A program made the position numbers and the translations under genes. A stretch of 64,000 nt of DNA from Sporocytophaga myxococcoides (GTDB taxonomy: Bacteria > Bacteroidota > Bacteroidia > Cytophagales > Cytophagaceae): assembly GCF_000775915.1 (NCBI RefSeq), contig NZ_BBLT01000007.1, forward strand, positions 186,001-250,000, read 5' to 3'. Every line of letters starts with the position of its first letter. The stretch's first letter is position 1. The notes under the pieces were generated by a model. The model saw nothing but the letters and a program-made list of their open reading frames with translations. It was not told the DNA's origin and ran no database searches. Below are positions 26,631-35,417 of this stretch, piece after piece.

Positions 26631-27365
26631 ATGTCTTTACAAAATCGAAATTCTTTAAAAACCTTTTTCAAGAAAGGTCAATTACCTTCGGAAGGCAACT
26701 TCTTTGACCTAATTGATTCAATGATAAATAAAGTTGACGATGGGATGTCTAAGACGCTGGAAGACGGCTTAATGCTTTCTCCTATCGGTGGATCAAAGAA
26801 ATTGATCAGTTTTTACAAGAGCATTGAGGAAAAAAGCCCCGCCTGGGGACTGGAAATTGATCAGGGCAGTGGAAATATTAATTTCAATAACCATGTTGGT
26901 GATAGTGTATTGACATTGGCAAATTCTGGTAAAGTAGGCATAAACAATCCTTCACCTGAATTTGAGCTTGATGTGAATGGTTCTATAGCCATGGCCGGAA
27001 GACAGGGAAATGCTTACAAAGGAAAAATTCTTGCTGACGGAAAGTGGCATCCTGTGCTAACTGAATTAAACGGCTGTCATGCACTCGAAATAGTTGCAGG
27101 AATCGGGAAAAAGAAAACAGGTAGATATGCCCTTATTCATGCTTTTGCTTTAAGTGCTTTCGGAAAATCAAAAAGTAAGATTGATATACGTCAGGCATAT
27201 TATGGGGTAAGAAGTAATAGAATCGAACTGCGCTGGACAGGTACAACTTACAATTTTAACCTGGAAATGAGAACCCGTAATACTTACGACGGAGAATTTT
27301 ATATTCAATATTTTATTTCCAAACTCTGGTTTGATCAGTTTATGGATAATAGTGTCGGAAAATAA
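26631..27365 (+). CDS. Putative eCIS fibre or receptor-binding protein
   Basis: 244 residues, no signal peptide. The N-terminal segment (NSLKTFFKKGQLPSEGNFFDLIDSMIN) is a typical attachment helix of Bacteroidota eCIS/T6SS-associated fibre proteins. At ~105-118 it has 'KVGINNPSPEFELDVNGSI', the G.VGI....P...LDV.G module found in phage tail fibres before a C-terminal knob. The remaining ~120 residues (GKWHPVLTELNGCHALEIVAG ... YYGVRSNRIELRWTGT) are predicted beta-rich and could be the knob. It sits between the Afp11- and Afp12-like genes, not at the afp13 position. Target-binding is inference; a baseplate decoration protein is the alternative. Confidence 0.65.
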   Translation: MSLQNRNSLKTFFKKGQLPSEGNFFDLIDSMINKVDDGMSKTLEDGLMLSPIGGSKKLISFYKSIEEKSPAWGLEIDQGSGNINFNNHVGDSVLTLANSGKVGINNPSPEFELDVNGSIAMAGRQGNAYKGKILADGKWHPVLTELNGCHALEIVAGIGKKKTGRYALIHAFALSAFGKSKSKIDIRQAYYGVRSNRIELRWTGTTYNFNLEMRTRNTYDGEFYIQYFISKLWFDQFMDNSVGK

Positions 27366-27377
27366 TTTACCTGCATC

Positions 27378-27599
27378 ATGAAACTAGAGAATGAAAATAC
27401 GGGAAATATCAATTTTTCAGTGTCAATTGATGAAGCAAATAAGATATTCAAGGCTTTGGGAAATCTTCCCTTTGTTGAAGTCTATGAGTTGATAGGTAAG
27501 CTCAACGAACAGGCAAACTCTCAATTATCTAAAAAAAGAGGGAATTCGGAAACAATGATTTCTGACGCTTCATTTGATATTGATCAATTGCTAAAATAA
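27378..27599 (+). CDS. Small eCIS-cluster protein of unknown function
   Basis: 73 residues, acidic to neutral, predicted helical after an N-terminal strand (NINFSVSIDEANKIFKALGNLPFVEVYELIGKLNEQ). It lies 12 bases after the fibre-like gene and 6 bases before the Afp12-like gene, so it belongs to the operon. Short helical proteins of this type ('..V...EANLI..AL..LP...V..LI..') are often found next to tail-fibre genes in Bacteroidota; it may be a fibre chaperone or an adaptor. No domain is recognised, so the function is open. Confidence 0.6.
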   Translation: MKLENENTGNINFSVSIDEANKIFKALGNLPFVEVYELIGKLNEQANSQLSKKRGNSETMISDASFDIDQLLK

Positions 27600-27605
27600 C
27601 CGGTT

Positions 27606-30464
27606 ATGGAAAAACCTGCTTTTATTTCTTCTGAAAAGGAAACCAATCCTGGCCTGGATTATGGTTTGCTTAGAGCAGAAGGTGTTAATATAATTCAGAA
27701 ACTTACGGGAGCATTCTGGACTGATTATAATGAGCATGATCCCGGAGTTACTATTCTAGAACTACTTTGCTATGCGATCACAGACCTTTCTTATCGTACA
27801 CAGTTTGATATACAGGATCACTTATATAACGATCCTGAAGATGATACTTTTTTAAAGGCACATTCAATACTTCCTTGTAATGCGCTAACATTAAATGACT
27901 ATAGGAAACTTATATTTGATAAAGTATTTGAACTTAAAAATGTCTGGGTACTTCCTATTCTTGATGATGGTAGTTCATTTCGAGGGCTTTATAAAATTCT
28001 TATAGATATTGATCCTGCAATTAAATCTGAAGAGGACAGACTTGCCGTTTCAGAGAAGACCAGAAAGGTTTTCTGTGATAACAGGAACATTTGCGAGGAT
28101 CTTGAACAGATTAAAATACTAGATCAGATTGACGTAGGTATTTATGCAGACATAGAAGTAGATGGAATCAGAGACCTGGAAAGTATTCTTGCTTATATAT
28201 ATTTTAAAGTTGATGAATATTTAAGTCCTGAAATAAGGTTTTACTCCTTAGGAGAATTGTTGCAGGAAGGGTTTACATTAAATGAAATATTCAATGGACC
28301 TTTATTGAAGCATGGTTTTATCAAGACTTCAGAATTACAGCCTAAGTCAAATAAGATACTTATATCTGAAGTGATTAAATTTATCATGCAAGTGCCTGGT
28401 GTGGTAAGTGTAAAGAACCTTCATCTTAAAGTCGGTGATAGAATTTTTGAAAACCAGATTGAAATAAGTGAAGATGAGCTGCCTAAACTTCTTACTGTAC
28501 TCACTGATGCACAAGGTAACTCCAGTATACAGTTTTTCAGAGGGGCAGTAAATTATACTTCAATTGATTTTAACATTGTTAAAAGAAAACTTAACGAACT
28601 TCAGTCTGCTAATAAAAGGGTTTATAGATTAAGTGAAGAAACCATTTCAATTCCTTTAGGAAAAAAACTGAATGTAGAGCCTTATTTTTCTATTCAGAAT
28701 CAGTTTCCTCTTGTATATGGTATTGGTCAGTATGGATTGCCTAGTTCTGCGGATACTAAAAGAAAAGCGCAGGCAAAACAGCTGAAAGGTTTTCTGTTAA
28801 TTTATGAGCAAATCCTTGCAAACTACCTTTCTCAGTTGGCAAACGTTAAAAGGTTATTTTCATTAAAAGAAGATTTAAAGCAAACATATTTTTATCAGAC
28901 ACTCGATTCTGTTCCTGATGTTAAACCATTGCTAAAAGAAAGGAAACATGAATTTATTGATGAAACGGACCTTCATTTTTCTACTTCTTTAAATTATTAT
29001 CTTGGTTTACCAGAACTTGTAAAGGTTAAAGATAACTATACAGACAGAAGAAACAGGTTTCTCGATTACCTGTTAGCAATTCACGGAGAATCATATACAC
29101 AATATTCCCTTTCTCAGTTTAATTTTTATTTCAATGAAAGTGAGTTCGAAAGACATCTTATCCAGAATAAGACAAGACTTTTGAAATCACTTTCAACAAT
29201 TAATAAGAACAGGGCAAGAGGGTTTAACTATCTGGAATCTAGTGTTAATACAGATAACATAACGGGAATGGAAGCTAAGATCTCCATATTACTTGGACTT
29301 GGAGGCAGTCATTCCGATCAGGTATCAGAATATAAAGCTCATTCTCTTGTAGATCATTATAACAGCTTTGGAGTTAAATTATTAAATGATGATGCCGAAG
29401 ATATCGAAAAAGATACCTGGTATAAAGAAGGTGCATTTCCTGATGGCTTAAACGAGGAATATATAGAAGAATATTTCGATTTTATTGACACTGATGAAAT
29501 TGATATCACTGAATTTTCAGAGAATAAAAGAAACTCCCTTTTAACTCAGACTTTGCCAGTAAAAAGTAAATTGATTCCATCTGAATTTTTAAAAGAGGGA
29601 ATTACTTTGAATAATTACAGACTTGGCAAATACTCGTATGGAGGAGAAGAAAGTTATTATATAGCTTTTAAAGGAGCTAATAATAAATGGCATAACTTGG
29701 GAAGCTTTGTAGAAGAAAAAGATGCTATTGCTGCTGTAATGGAGCTGATTTCCCACATCAAAAAACTGAACATTCAAAGTGAAGGGCTTCATATAATTGA
29801 ACATATTTTGTTAAGGCCTGATTTGAAAGATCAGAATCATGGTATTTTGATTTATGATGAATATAGAAAGCCAGTTCTAAGAAGTGCTGAACAGTATTCT
29901 TTCAAAGAGAGAGATGCTATTTTGAAAGATATCAGAAACCATTTATATGAATTTGCAAACTATTCTGTAGAGACTACTGCAGATAAGGATTTTGAAGTTC
30001 ATTTTAAAACCCCGGATGACAAGTACCATTTTATAAGTATGGAAGCAGATATATCTGTAGAAGCTACTCACGAAAAAATGGAAAGGTTATTCAGGTTTAT
30101 ATCAGATCAGGAAGAAATTACTCCATTTGAGAGAAAGATAGGCCTATATATCAAAAATATTCATACAGACAGAATTATCCCTGAAGACTTCTTTAGCTAT
30201 AGAGCAAGTATTATTCTTCCTAATTGGACTGCAAGATTCAGCAATAAGGAATTCAGAGCTATCATTGAAGATACCATTCATGAGAATAAGCCTGCAAATA
30301 TTTCATTTAATTGTTTCTGGCTTCATCCATCACAGATGCAGGAATTTGAAACTGTTTATTACCTTTGGATGGAAGAACTTCGTCAGCAGAATCCTGATAA
30401 AGACCTGCTTGATGAATACAGCTATCAGTTAAGTGAATTGCTGATGACCTATAATAATGAGTAA
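27606..30464 (+). CDS. Large baseplate wedge protein (Afp12-like)
   Basis: 952 residues. The N-terminus (LLRAEGVNIIQKLTGAFWTD, then YNEHDPGVTILELLCYAITDLSYR) is the hallmark of Afp12-like wedge proteins, in which 'W.D.N..DPG.TLLE...Y...' recurs, as in phage baseplate J partners. Later segments, such as LKGFLLIYEQILANYLSQLANVK and the C-terminal HEHILLRP-like stretch (LHIIEHILLRPDL), are also typical of the Bacteroidota version. It pairs with the Afp11-like protein to build the baseplate wedges. The tape-measure gene starts 6 bases downstream. Confidence 0.88.
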   Translation: MEKPAFISSEKETNPGLDYGLLRAEGVNIIQKLTGAFWTDYNEHDPGVTILELLCYAITDLSYRTQFDIQDHLYNDPEDDTFLKAHSILPCNALTLNDYRKLIFDKVFELKNVWVLPILDDGSSFRGLYKILIDIDPAIKSEEDRLAVSEKTRKVFCDNRNICEDLEQIKILDQIDVGIYADIEVDGIRDLESILAYIYFKVDEYLSPEIRFYSLGELLQEGFTLNEIFNGPLLKHGFIKTSELQPKSNKILISEVIKFIMQVPGVVSVKNLHLKVGDRIFENQIEISEDELPKLLTVLTDAQGNSSIQFFRGAVNYTSIDFNIVKRKLNELQSANKRVYRLSEETISIPLGKKLNVEPYFSIQNQFPLVYGIGQYGLPSSADTKRKAQAKQLKGFLLIYEQILANYLSQLANVKRLFSLKEDLKQTYFYQTLDSVPDVKPLLKERKHEFIDETDLHFSTSLNYYLGLPELVKVKDNYTDRRNRFLDYLLAIHGESYTQYSLSQFNFYFNESEFERHLIQNKTRLLKSLSTINKNRARGFNYLESSVNTDNITGMEAKISILLGLGGSHSDQVSEYKAHSLVDHYNSFGVKLLNDDAEDIEKDTWYKEGAFPDGLNEEYIEEYFDFIDTDEIDITEFSENKRNSLLTQTLPVKSKLIPSEFLKEGITLNNYRLGKYSYGGEESYYIAFKGANNKWHNLGSFVEEKDAIAAVMELISHIKKLNIQSEGLHIIEHILLRPDLKDQNHGILIYDEYRKPVLRSAEQYSFKERDAILKDIRNHLYEFANYSVETTADKDFEVHFKTPDDKYHFISMEADISVEATHEKMERLFRFISDQEEITPFERKIGLYIKNIHTDRIIPEDFFSYRASIILPNWTARFSNKEFRAIIEDTIHENKPANISFNCFWLHPSQMQEFETVYYLWMEELRQQNPDKDLLDEYSYQLSELLMTYNNE

Positions 30465-30470
30465 AGCGTA

Positions 30471-33140
30471 ATGGCTGAAGATAAGCACTTTGTGCAGAAG
30501 TATGTCTTTGATGTTAATTATGATTCTGAAGAAAATGCTTTTAAATTTCAGACTCAGTTTGCGGATTTTATAAAAGAAAAAATAGTAGGGCTTACGGATG
30601 AGGTATTAAGTGAAGCTACTAAAGGGTATCTCCTAAGTACAGATAAATTAACGCTGGATTTAGGAGAAATTTCTTTTAATAATTATGAGAATGAAATATA
30701 TGACAAAATAAAATCTCGACTTTCAGATAAGATCTCCTTACTCTTATCTGGCCAGTTTACTGGCAATCACCAGGAAAATGTCACTTTTTTATCTAAAGAG
30801 TTATCAGACCTTCAGGTATTAGATTTTTTTCTTCAGAATGGATTTTTGCCTTGGAATATACATCAGGAATATACTTCCTATTCTGTAAAAAAGTTATTGC
30901 TTGAACTGATTGAAAATAACCCTTCCACAATAAAAAAATATATAGAAAAGATTTCTTCCGATGAGGTTTTGGCAAGAAGACTTATTCGTCAGTTCGATGA
31001 TGAAGTTTTATGGAAAATGGTTACTCTTTGGACTGGCGAACCTGTTTTTCTCAAGCGGTTTTATAAAGAAATTATTACTTTATACAAAAGAAAACCAATT
31101 ATAAGAAATACATTTTCGGAATTCAGAGATCTTGTGTGGCCTTTTATTCTAAAGGAAGTAATCCTTGAGAAGAAGATGAATTTTGAGACTATTCAGTTTA
31201 CAGAGGATTTAATGAATTTTGTTTCAGAGGAAACTACAACTGAATATCATAATGTAATACTCGCCTTTTATAACTCAATTGATGATGCTATCAATAATTC
31301 ATTAAAACATGATGTTCCTGATTTAACAGAAAGTATAAAAGCTATTTTATTAAAGGATGACTTTTCAGATTTAGAACTAAAGAGAAAAATAAAGGAATCG
31401 AAAGACTTAGAAAAGGCTTTTAGAGCAAAGGAAAAGAAAGAAAATAAAGACGACGAAGATCCTTTTTTTTTAAACGATTCATTTGAAAATAGGAATAGAG
31501 AGGGTCAACAAAAGGAGGATGAATTTATCCTAACTAAGTTTTTATCTTTAAGAAACGAAATATTTGCTGTAGAAAAGGGCACTTTAAATGAAATTATAAC
31601 AAGAGTAGAGAGGATTATAAAAGCGTTCAGTTTTTCAAATCCTGATTTCTTAAAGAAGAGTTTTGCGATTGCAGGGTGGACATTGGAAGAGCAGATAACC
31701 ATTAAATTCCTGGATCTGTTTTCAGGAGAAGTGCGGAAGCAGATCATTTTACATATTCTTAAAAAAACTGAATCGGAATTTGAAAGAAGTGTAATTGATC
31801 AGGAAAAAAATCTGATTCAAAGGTTCTTTGAAATAGGCCATATTCCTGTTTTATATAATAAACCTTTTACCAGAAATTCAAAGACCTTTCAGACCATCCT
31901 TCTGAAAACAGCACAAAATAATACGGATTGGTTTAATGCAATTTTTAAACGTACTATTATAGAGAGTTCCGATAAAGATATAAAGATATCTTTACTAATG
32001 GAAATTTTTACAATGGATGTACTGAATAGTATTTTCAAATTGGCAGGACAGGAAGGGGAATTAAAGTTATTTACCGATCAATTGAAAGGGCAGTCAGGAG
32101 AACGAGGATTGGCAAAAGAAACTGTTAACAGAGTTGACAATCCTGATTCTGCTGCTTCTACATCAGGTACTAATGATGAAGTTTATTTTGCTTCAAGACT
32201 CTCAGAGATAAATTCTCCTGAAAGTGTAGTCTATCATTTAAATGTTTTATTAAAAAAATCATCTCCACAGTCAGGCAGGAACATCAAAACTCAAGACATC
32301 AAAAATGATGATAACTTTATAAATACAAGTGAGGTAAAGCTGAACACATTGATTCCTCTTTTCTTTGAGAAATATACATCAGTTGCTATTTCTTATTTTA
32401 AATCCTTGTCTGCAAGAGAACAAAAGGCTGTATTGAAGGCTTTGAAAGGAGAAAAGCTGGAAAGTGTAGAAGGTCTAATTAAAGGCCATGACAAAATCTT
32501 GGAGGAGCTTATTAAAGAAATAAGAAGTGAAAATAAGATCGTTGACAATACAGATCAAAAAGACGGCGCTAAGATTACAGAAGCAAAAGCAAAGGAACAT
32601 AAAGAGCTTAAACTTGAGTACAGAAAATTGGAAAGTGGGGAGCCTATTTATATCAGTAATGCCGGATTGGTTTTGGTACATCCTTACCTTACCAGATTTT
32701 TTAAGATGCTAAACCTGACAGAAGGCAGGGTATTTAAAGATGAATATTCATCTCATAAAGCTGCTCACATATTGCAATATCTGGTGAATAAAAACACAAG
32801 TGCAGAAGAGCATGAATTAGTTTTGAATAAACTGATTTGCGGGATAGACCTCACTGCTCCTTTGATGCGGGATATAGAAATTACTCAGGAAGAAATAGAA
32901 ATCTGTGAAGGTTTATTGGAAGGGGTTATCCAAAACTGGACTATCCTGAAGAAAACAAGTAATGATAATTTCCGGTCTTCTTTTCTGATGAGACAAGGAA
33001 GACTTGTTCTCGAATCGAAAGGATGGAAATTAAAAGTAGAAGAAAAAGCTTATGACATACTTGTTGAAAAACTTCCTTGGTCTATTGCTATGATTAAAAT
33101 GCCATGGATGAATAATATCATATATGTGGAGTGGAAGTAA
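30471..33140 (+). CDS. eCIS tape-measure protein
   Basis: 889 residues with the layout of Bacteroidota contractile-injection tape-measure proteins: a conserved N-terminus (HFVQKYVFDVNYDSEENAF, 'LDLGEISFNNYENEI'), a long variable Lys/Glu/Ser-rich middle (~290-720, with low-complexity runs such as EKKENKDDED), and a conserved C-terminus (GEPIYISNAGLVLVHPYLTR, 'HKAAHILQYLV', 'PWSIAMIKMPWMNNIIYVEW'). Such proteins set tube length in the lumen. It lies between the Afp12-like gene and the AAA+ ATPase, the afp14 position. No transmembrane segment is evident. Confidence 0.88.
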   Translation: MAEDKHFVQKYVFDVNYDSEENAFKFQTQFADFIKEKIVGLTDEVLSEATKGYLLSTDKLTLDLGEISFNNYENEIYDKIKSRLSDKISLLLSGQFTGNHQENVTFLSKELSDLQVLDFFLQNGFLPWNIHQEYTSYSVKKLLLELIENNPSTIKKYIEKISSDEVLARRLIRQFDDEVLWKMVTLWTGEPVFLKRFYKEIITLYKRKPIIRNTFSEFRDLVWPFILKEVILEKKMNFETIQFTEDLMNFVSEETTTEYHNVILAFYNSIDDAINNSLKHDVPDLTESIKAILLKDDFSDLELKRKIKESKDLEKAFRAKEKKENKDDEDPFFLNDSFENRNREGQQKEDEFILTKFLSLRNEIFAVEKGTLNEIITRVERIIKAFSFSNPDFLKKSFAIAGWTLEEQITIKFLDLFSGEVRKQIILHILKKTESEFERSVIDQEKNLIQRFFEIGHIPVLYNKPFTRNSKTFQTILLKTAQNNTDWFNAIFKRTIIESSDKDIKISLLMEIFTMDVLNSIFKLAGQEGELKLFTDQLKGQSGERGLAKETVNRVDNPDSAASTSGTNDEVYFASRLSEINSPESVVYHLNVLLKKSSPQSGRNIKTQDIKNDDNFINTSEVKLNTLIPLFFEKYTSVAISYFKSLSAREQKAVLKALKGEKLESVEGLIKGHDKILEELIKEIRSENKIVDNTDQKDGAKITEAKAKEHKELKLEYRKLESGEPIYISNAGLVLVHPYLTRFFKMLNLTEGRVFKDEYSSHKAAHILQYLVNKNTSAEEHELVLNKLICGIDLTAPLMRDIEITQEEIEICEGLLEGVIQNWTILKKTSNDNFRSSFLMRQGRLVLESKGWKLKVEEKAYDILVEKLPWSIAMIKMPWMNNIIYVEWK

Positions 33141-33150
33141 TAGAATGCAT

Positions 33151-33183
33151 AATTATTAAAATTTTAACTTAATTTTAATAATT
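33151..33183 (+). other. A/T-only hairpin before the AAA+ ATPase gene
   Basis: A perfect 13-bp inverted repeat (AATTATTAAAATT with AATTTTAATAATT, 7-base loop) in the 105-base gap after the tape-measure gene. It has no G/C pairs and no T-run after it, so it is a weak terminator at best. It could mark an mRNA processing or attenuation point that separates expression of the ATPase from the particle genes. Confidence 0.35.
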
Positions 33184-33245
33184 AAGATTAGTAAGTGGAT
33201 GTTGCTTAATCAACAATCCCTAAACAGATTGGAATTTAGCTTAAG

Positions 33246-34667
33246 ATGGAAAAAGATTTCAATAAGACTCTGAATGCTCCCATAAATGAATTTACCGGAA
33301 AGGGCAAAGAGAAAATCGATTATGACCTGATAGGAAAGAATGGTGAAGTATTAAAAAGGGAACTGGAGTGGCTGAAATTTCTCATAAAAAAGAGGATCAG
33401 TTACTTTGATGATGATGAGATGAATTCATTGCCAATGGACCTGAATCCTCCGGTAATAGTTCATAAAGAAACGCCCTATGCAAAGTTTATTGAGAGGTAT
33501 GAGCTTGATGCATATGGAAGGATATTACTCATCATGACCCTGGCGCCCGCTTATCATCCAGAGGTGTTTTCAGAACTTGTGGAAAGAGAACGAGGATTCA
33601 GGTTAAAGTATGACGAATTTGGAGGCATCGCGGAGAACTTTTGCTGTCAATTTCTCCCAACCTTAAAGACGTTGATTTATCTGATTGCAGGAAGTAACTC
33701 ATCCCTTACAGGACAGCTTTATACACGCTTTATAGAAGAAAATATTCTGATTGAAGAGCAGATCATAATATTTAAAGAAATAGGTCCGGACAGCGACAGA
33801 GTAATCAATCTGGAGCTAAAACTCATCCCTGAATTTGTAGCACACCTAACCAGAAACAGAGAAACTCTTCCTGCTTTCAATAGTAATTTTCCTGCAAAAT
33901 TAATCAAGTCCAGATATGAATGGGATGACCTTGTTGTTACTCATTTTACAAGAGAGAGACTGGAGTTGATTGTAGATTGGGTAAATTTTAAAGATAAGAT
34001 ATTTGAAAGACAAGGTCCGCAAGGGAAAGTGAAGGATGGATTTCCTGCTTTATTTTACGGTCCTCCCGGTACTGGCAAGACTATGGCTGCTTCTTTAATC
34101 GGCAAATTAACGAACAGACAGGTTTTCCAGATCGACTTGTCAATGGTTGTTTCCAAGTATATTGGGGAAACAGAGAAGAACTTAAGCCGCTTGTTTGATA
34201 AGGCAGAGAAGAAAGATTGGATATTGTTTTTTGATGAAGCAGATTCTTTATTTGGTAAAAGAGGCGTTGTAAAAGATGCCCATGATAAATACGCTAATCA
34301 GGAAATGTCTTATTTGCTTCAACGTATGGAACAGTTTACAGGTCTGACCATTCTGGCTACTAACTTTGATCAGAATCTGGATCCTGCAATGACAAGAAGG
34401 TTTCAGGCAAAGGTTTATTTCCCACGTCCTACAAAAGAAGAAAGATTGAATCTTTGGTATAAAAGCCTGTCAGAAGGCTATAGCTATGATCCCGATATAT
34501 TAATGGAGAAAATAGCCGAACGCTTTGATGTCACCGGAGCCAATATAGCCAATATTTTAAAGTTGTGCTGTATCAGAGCCGAAAAGAGAGGAGATGGAAT
34601 TATAATTGCCAAAGACTTGATAGAGGCATTGAGGATCGAATATTCAAAAGAAAACAAGACACTTTAA
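33246..34667 (+). CDS. eCIS AAA+ ATPase (Afp15-like)
   Basis: 473 residues. The N-terminal ~230 residues are a helical domain specific to eCIS ATPases (RISYFDDDEMNSLPMDLNPP, 'LTLAPAYHPEVF'). The AAA+ core has Walker A GPPGTGKT (~272-279), Walker B ILFFDEAD (~325-332), sensor-1 LATNF and the Arg-finger region MTRRFQAKV. Afp15/Pvc15-type ATPases are needed for particle assembly or cargo loading and resemble FtsH/CDC48-class remodellers. It is the last recognisable gene of the operon; a 105-base gap containing an A/T hairpin precedes it. Confidence 0.93.
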   Translation: MEKDFNKTLNAPINEFTGKGKEKIDYDLIGKNGEVLKRELEWLKFLIKKRISYFDDDEMNSLPMDLNPPVIVHKETPYAKFIERYELDAYGRILLIMTLAPAYHPEVFSELVERERGFRLKYDEFGGIAENFCCQFLPTLKTLIYLIAGSNSSLTGQLYTRFIEENILIEEQIIIFKEIGPDSDRVINLELKLIPEFVAHLTRNRETLPAFNSNFPAKLIKSRYEWDDLVVTHFTRERLELIVDWVNFKDKIFERQGPQGKVKDGFPALFYGPPGTGKTMAASLIGKLTNRQVFQIDLSMVVSKYIGETEKNLSRLFDKAEKKDWILFFDEADSLFGKRGVVKDAHDKYANQEMSYLLQRMEQFTGLTILATNFDQNLDPAMTRRFQAKVYFPRPTKEERLNLWYKSLSEGYSYDPDILMEKIAERFDVTGANIANILKLCCIRAEKRGDGIIIAKDLIEALRIEYSKENKTL

Positions 34668-34753
34668 TTAAATTCTGTTTTCTTCAGGAAATCGAATTGT
34701 TGTAACTCCGTCTTTGTTTTAAAAATAGATAATTTAAAACTTAGGGAGGATTT

Positions 34754-35152
34754 ATGGATAATTTTAAAAAAGGACTTATCCTGATTGTCATCTTAATGTT
34801 TTCTGCCTTTTCCGGGTTTTCTCAGGATAAAAATACTGACAATGTAGAGATTACCTCATCCGGATATAGATCAGAAAATCAAATCAGCAAAGACAAAGAC
34901 AACTGCTATTCAGATACTGAATCTCAATTTGACCGCACTAAACATAAAACCTTGAAAAATACCGGTGCTGGTGCTGCTGCCGGAGGAATTGTCGGTGGTA
35001 TTTTAGGCCATGGAGGTGTGGGAGCAGCTGCTGGTGGAGCAGCAGGAGCTTATAGAGGCCATAAAAAATCTAAAAAAGATAAAAATGAATTTAATGAATT
35101 ATATGCTTCTTGCCTGAGAGATAAGGGGTATACAGTTGAAGTAAAGGAATAA
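34754..35152 (+). CDS. Secreted glycine-zipper protein
   Basis: 132 residues. Signal peptide ~1-23 (ending FSGFSQ), a charged region with one Cys, then a glycine-zipper segment GAGAAAGGIVGGILGHGGVG followed by AAAGGAAGAYRG, which can insert into or pack against a membrane, and a charged tail with a second Cys (YASCLRDKGY). Similar small proteins are widespread envelope components. It lies 86 bases after the eCIS ATPase on the same strand with no strong terminator between, so it could be the last gene of the operon, but no eCIS function is known for the family. A strong hairpin terminator follows. Confidence 0.6.
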   Translation: MDNFKKGLILIVILMFSAFSGFSQDKNTDNVEITSSGYRSENQISKDKDNCYSDTESQFDRTKHKTLKNTGAGAAAGGIVGGILGHGGVGAAAGGAAGAYRGHKKSKKDKNEFNELYASCLRDKGYTVEVKE

Positions 35153-35170
35153 ATATATTCTGATAATAGA

Positions 35171-35227
35171 GTCTTCCTGAACTGATTGTGAATACGATAT
35201 ATTTGTTCAGGAAGACCTTATTTTTTA
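35171..35227 (+). terminator. Terminator closing the eCIS region
   Basis: A perfect 12-bp stem (GTCTTCCTGAAC with GTTCAGGAAGAC) with a 22-base loop, followed by CTTATTTTTT. It lies 18 bases after the glycine-zipper gene and is the first strong terminator downstream of the GH18 promoter, supporting one long transcript up to here. Confidence 0.75.
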
Positions 35228-35417
35228 TTTATGGTTTTTATTACATTTTTTAATTACTCCCATTTTGAATGTAACTTTTTATCCATCAGTTTTTGACCTA
35301 GACTTTTAATTCTAATTGGAATTCTTTAAATGGAAAAATACCTTTTTTATTACATCATAGGAAACTGCCAGTGGCCTTTACGTAATAGGATGATGATTAA
35401 TTACTTAATTTTTGCTT

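Noticed and set aside
15207-34667. Prophage or type VI secretion system interpretation of the contractile cluster
   Set aside because: There is no terminase, portal, capsid or lysis module, and no TssJ/L/M membrane complex, TssB/TssC pair or ClpV. Tail terminator, DUF5908, tape-measure and Afp15-type ATPase genes point to an eCIS.
34754-35152. Glycine-zipper protein as an eCIS cargo toxin
   Set aside because: It has a signal peptide, which is incompatible with loading into a particle assembled in the cytoplasm, and resembles ordinary envelope proteins.
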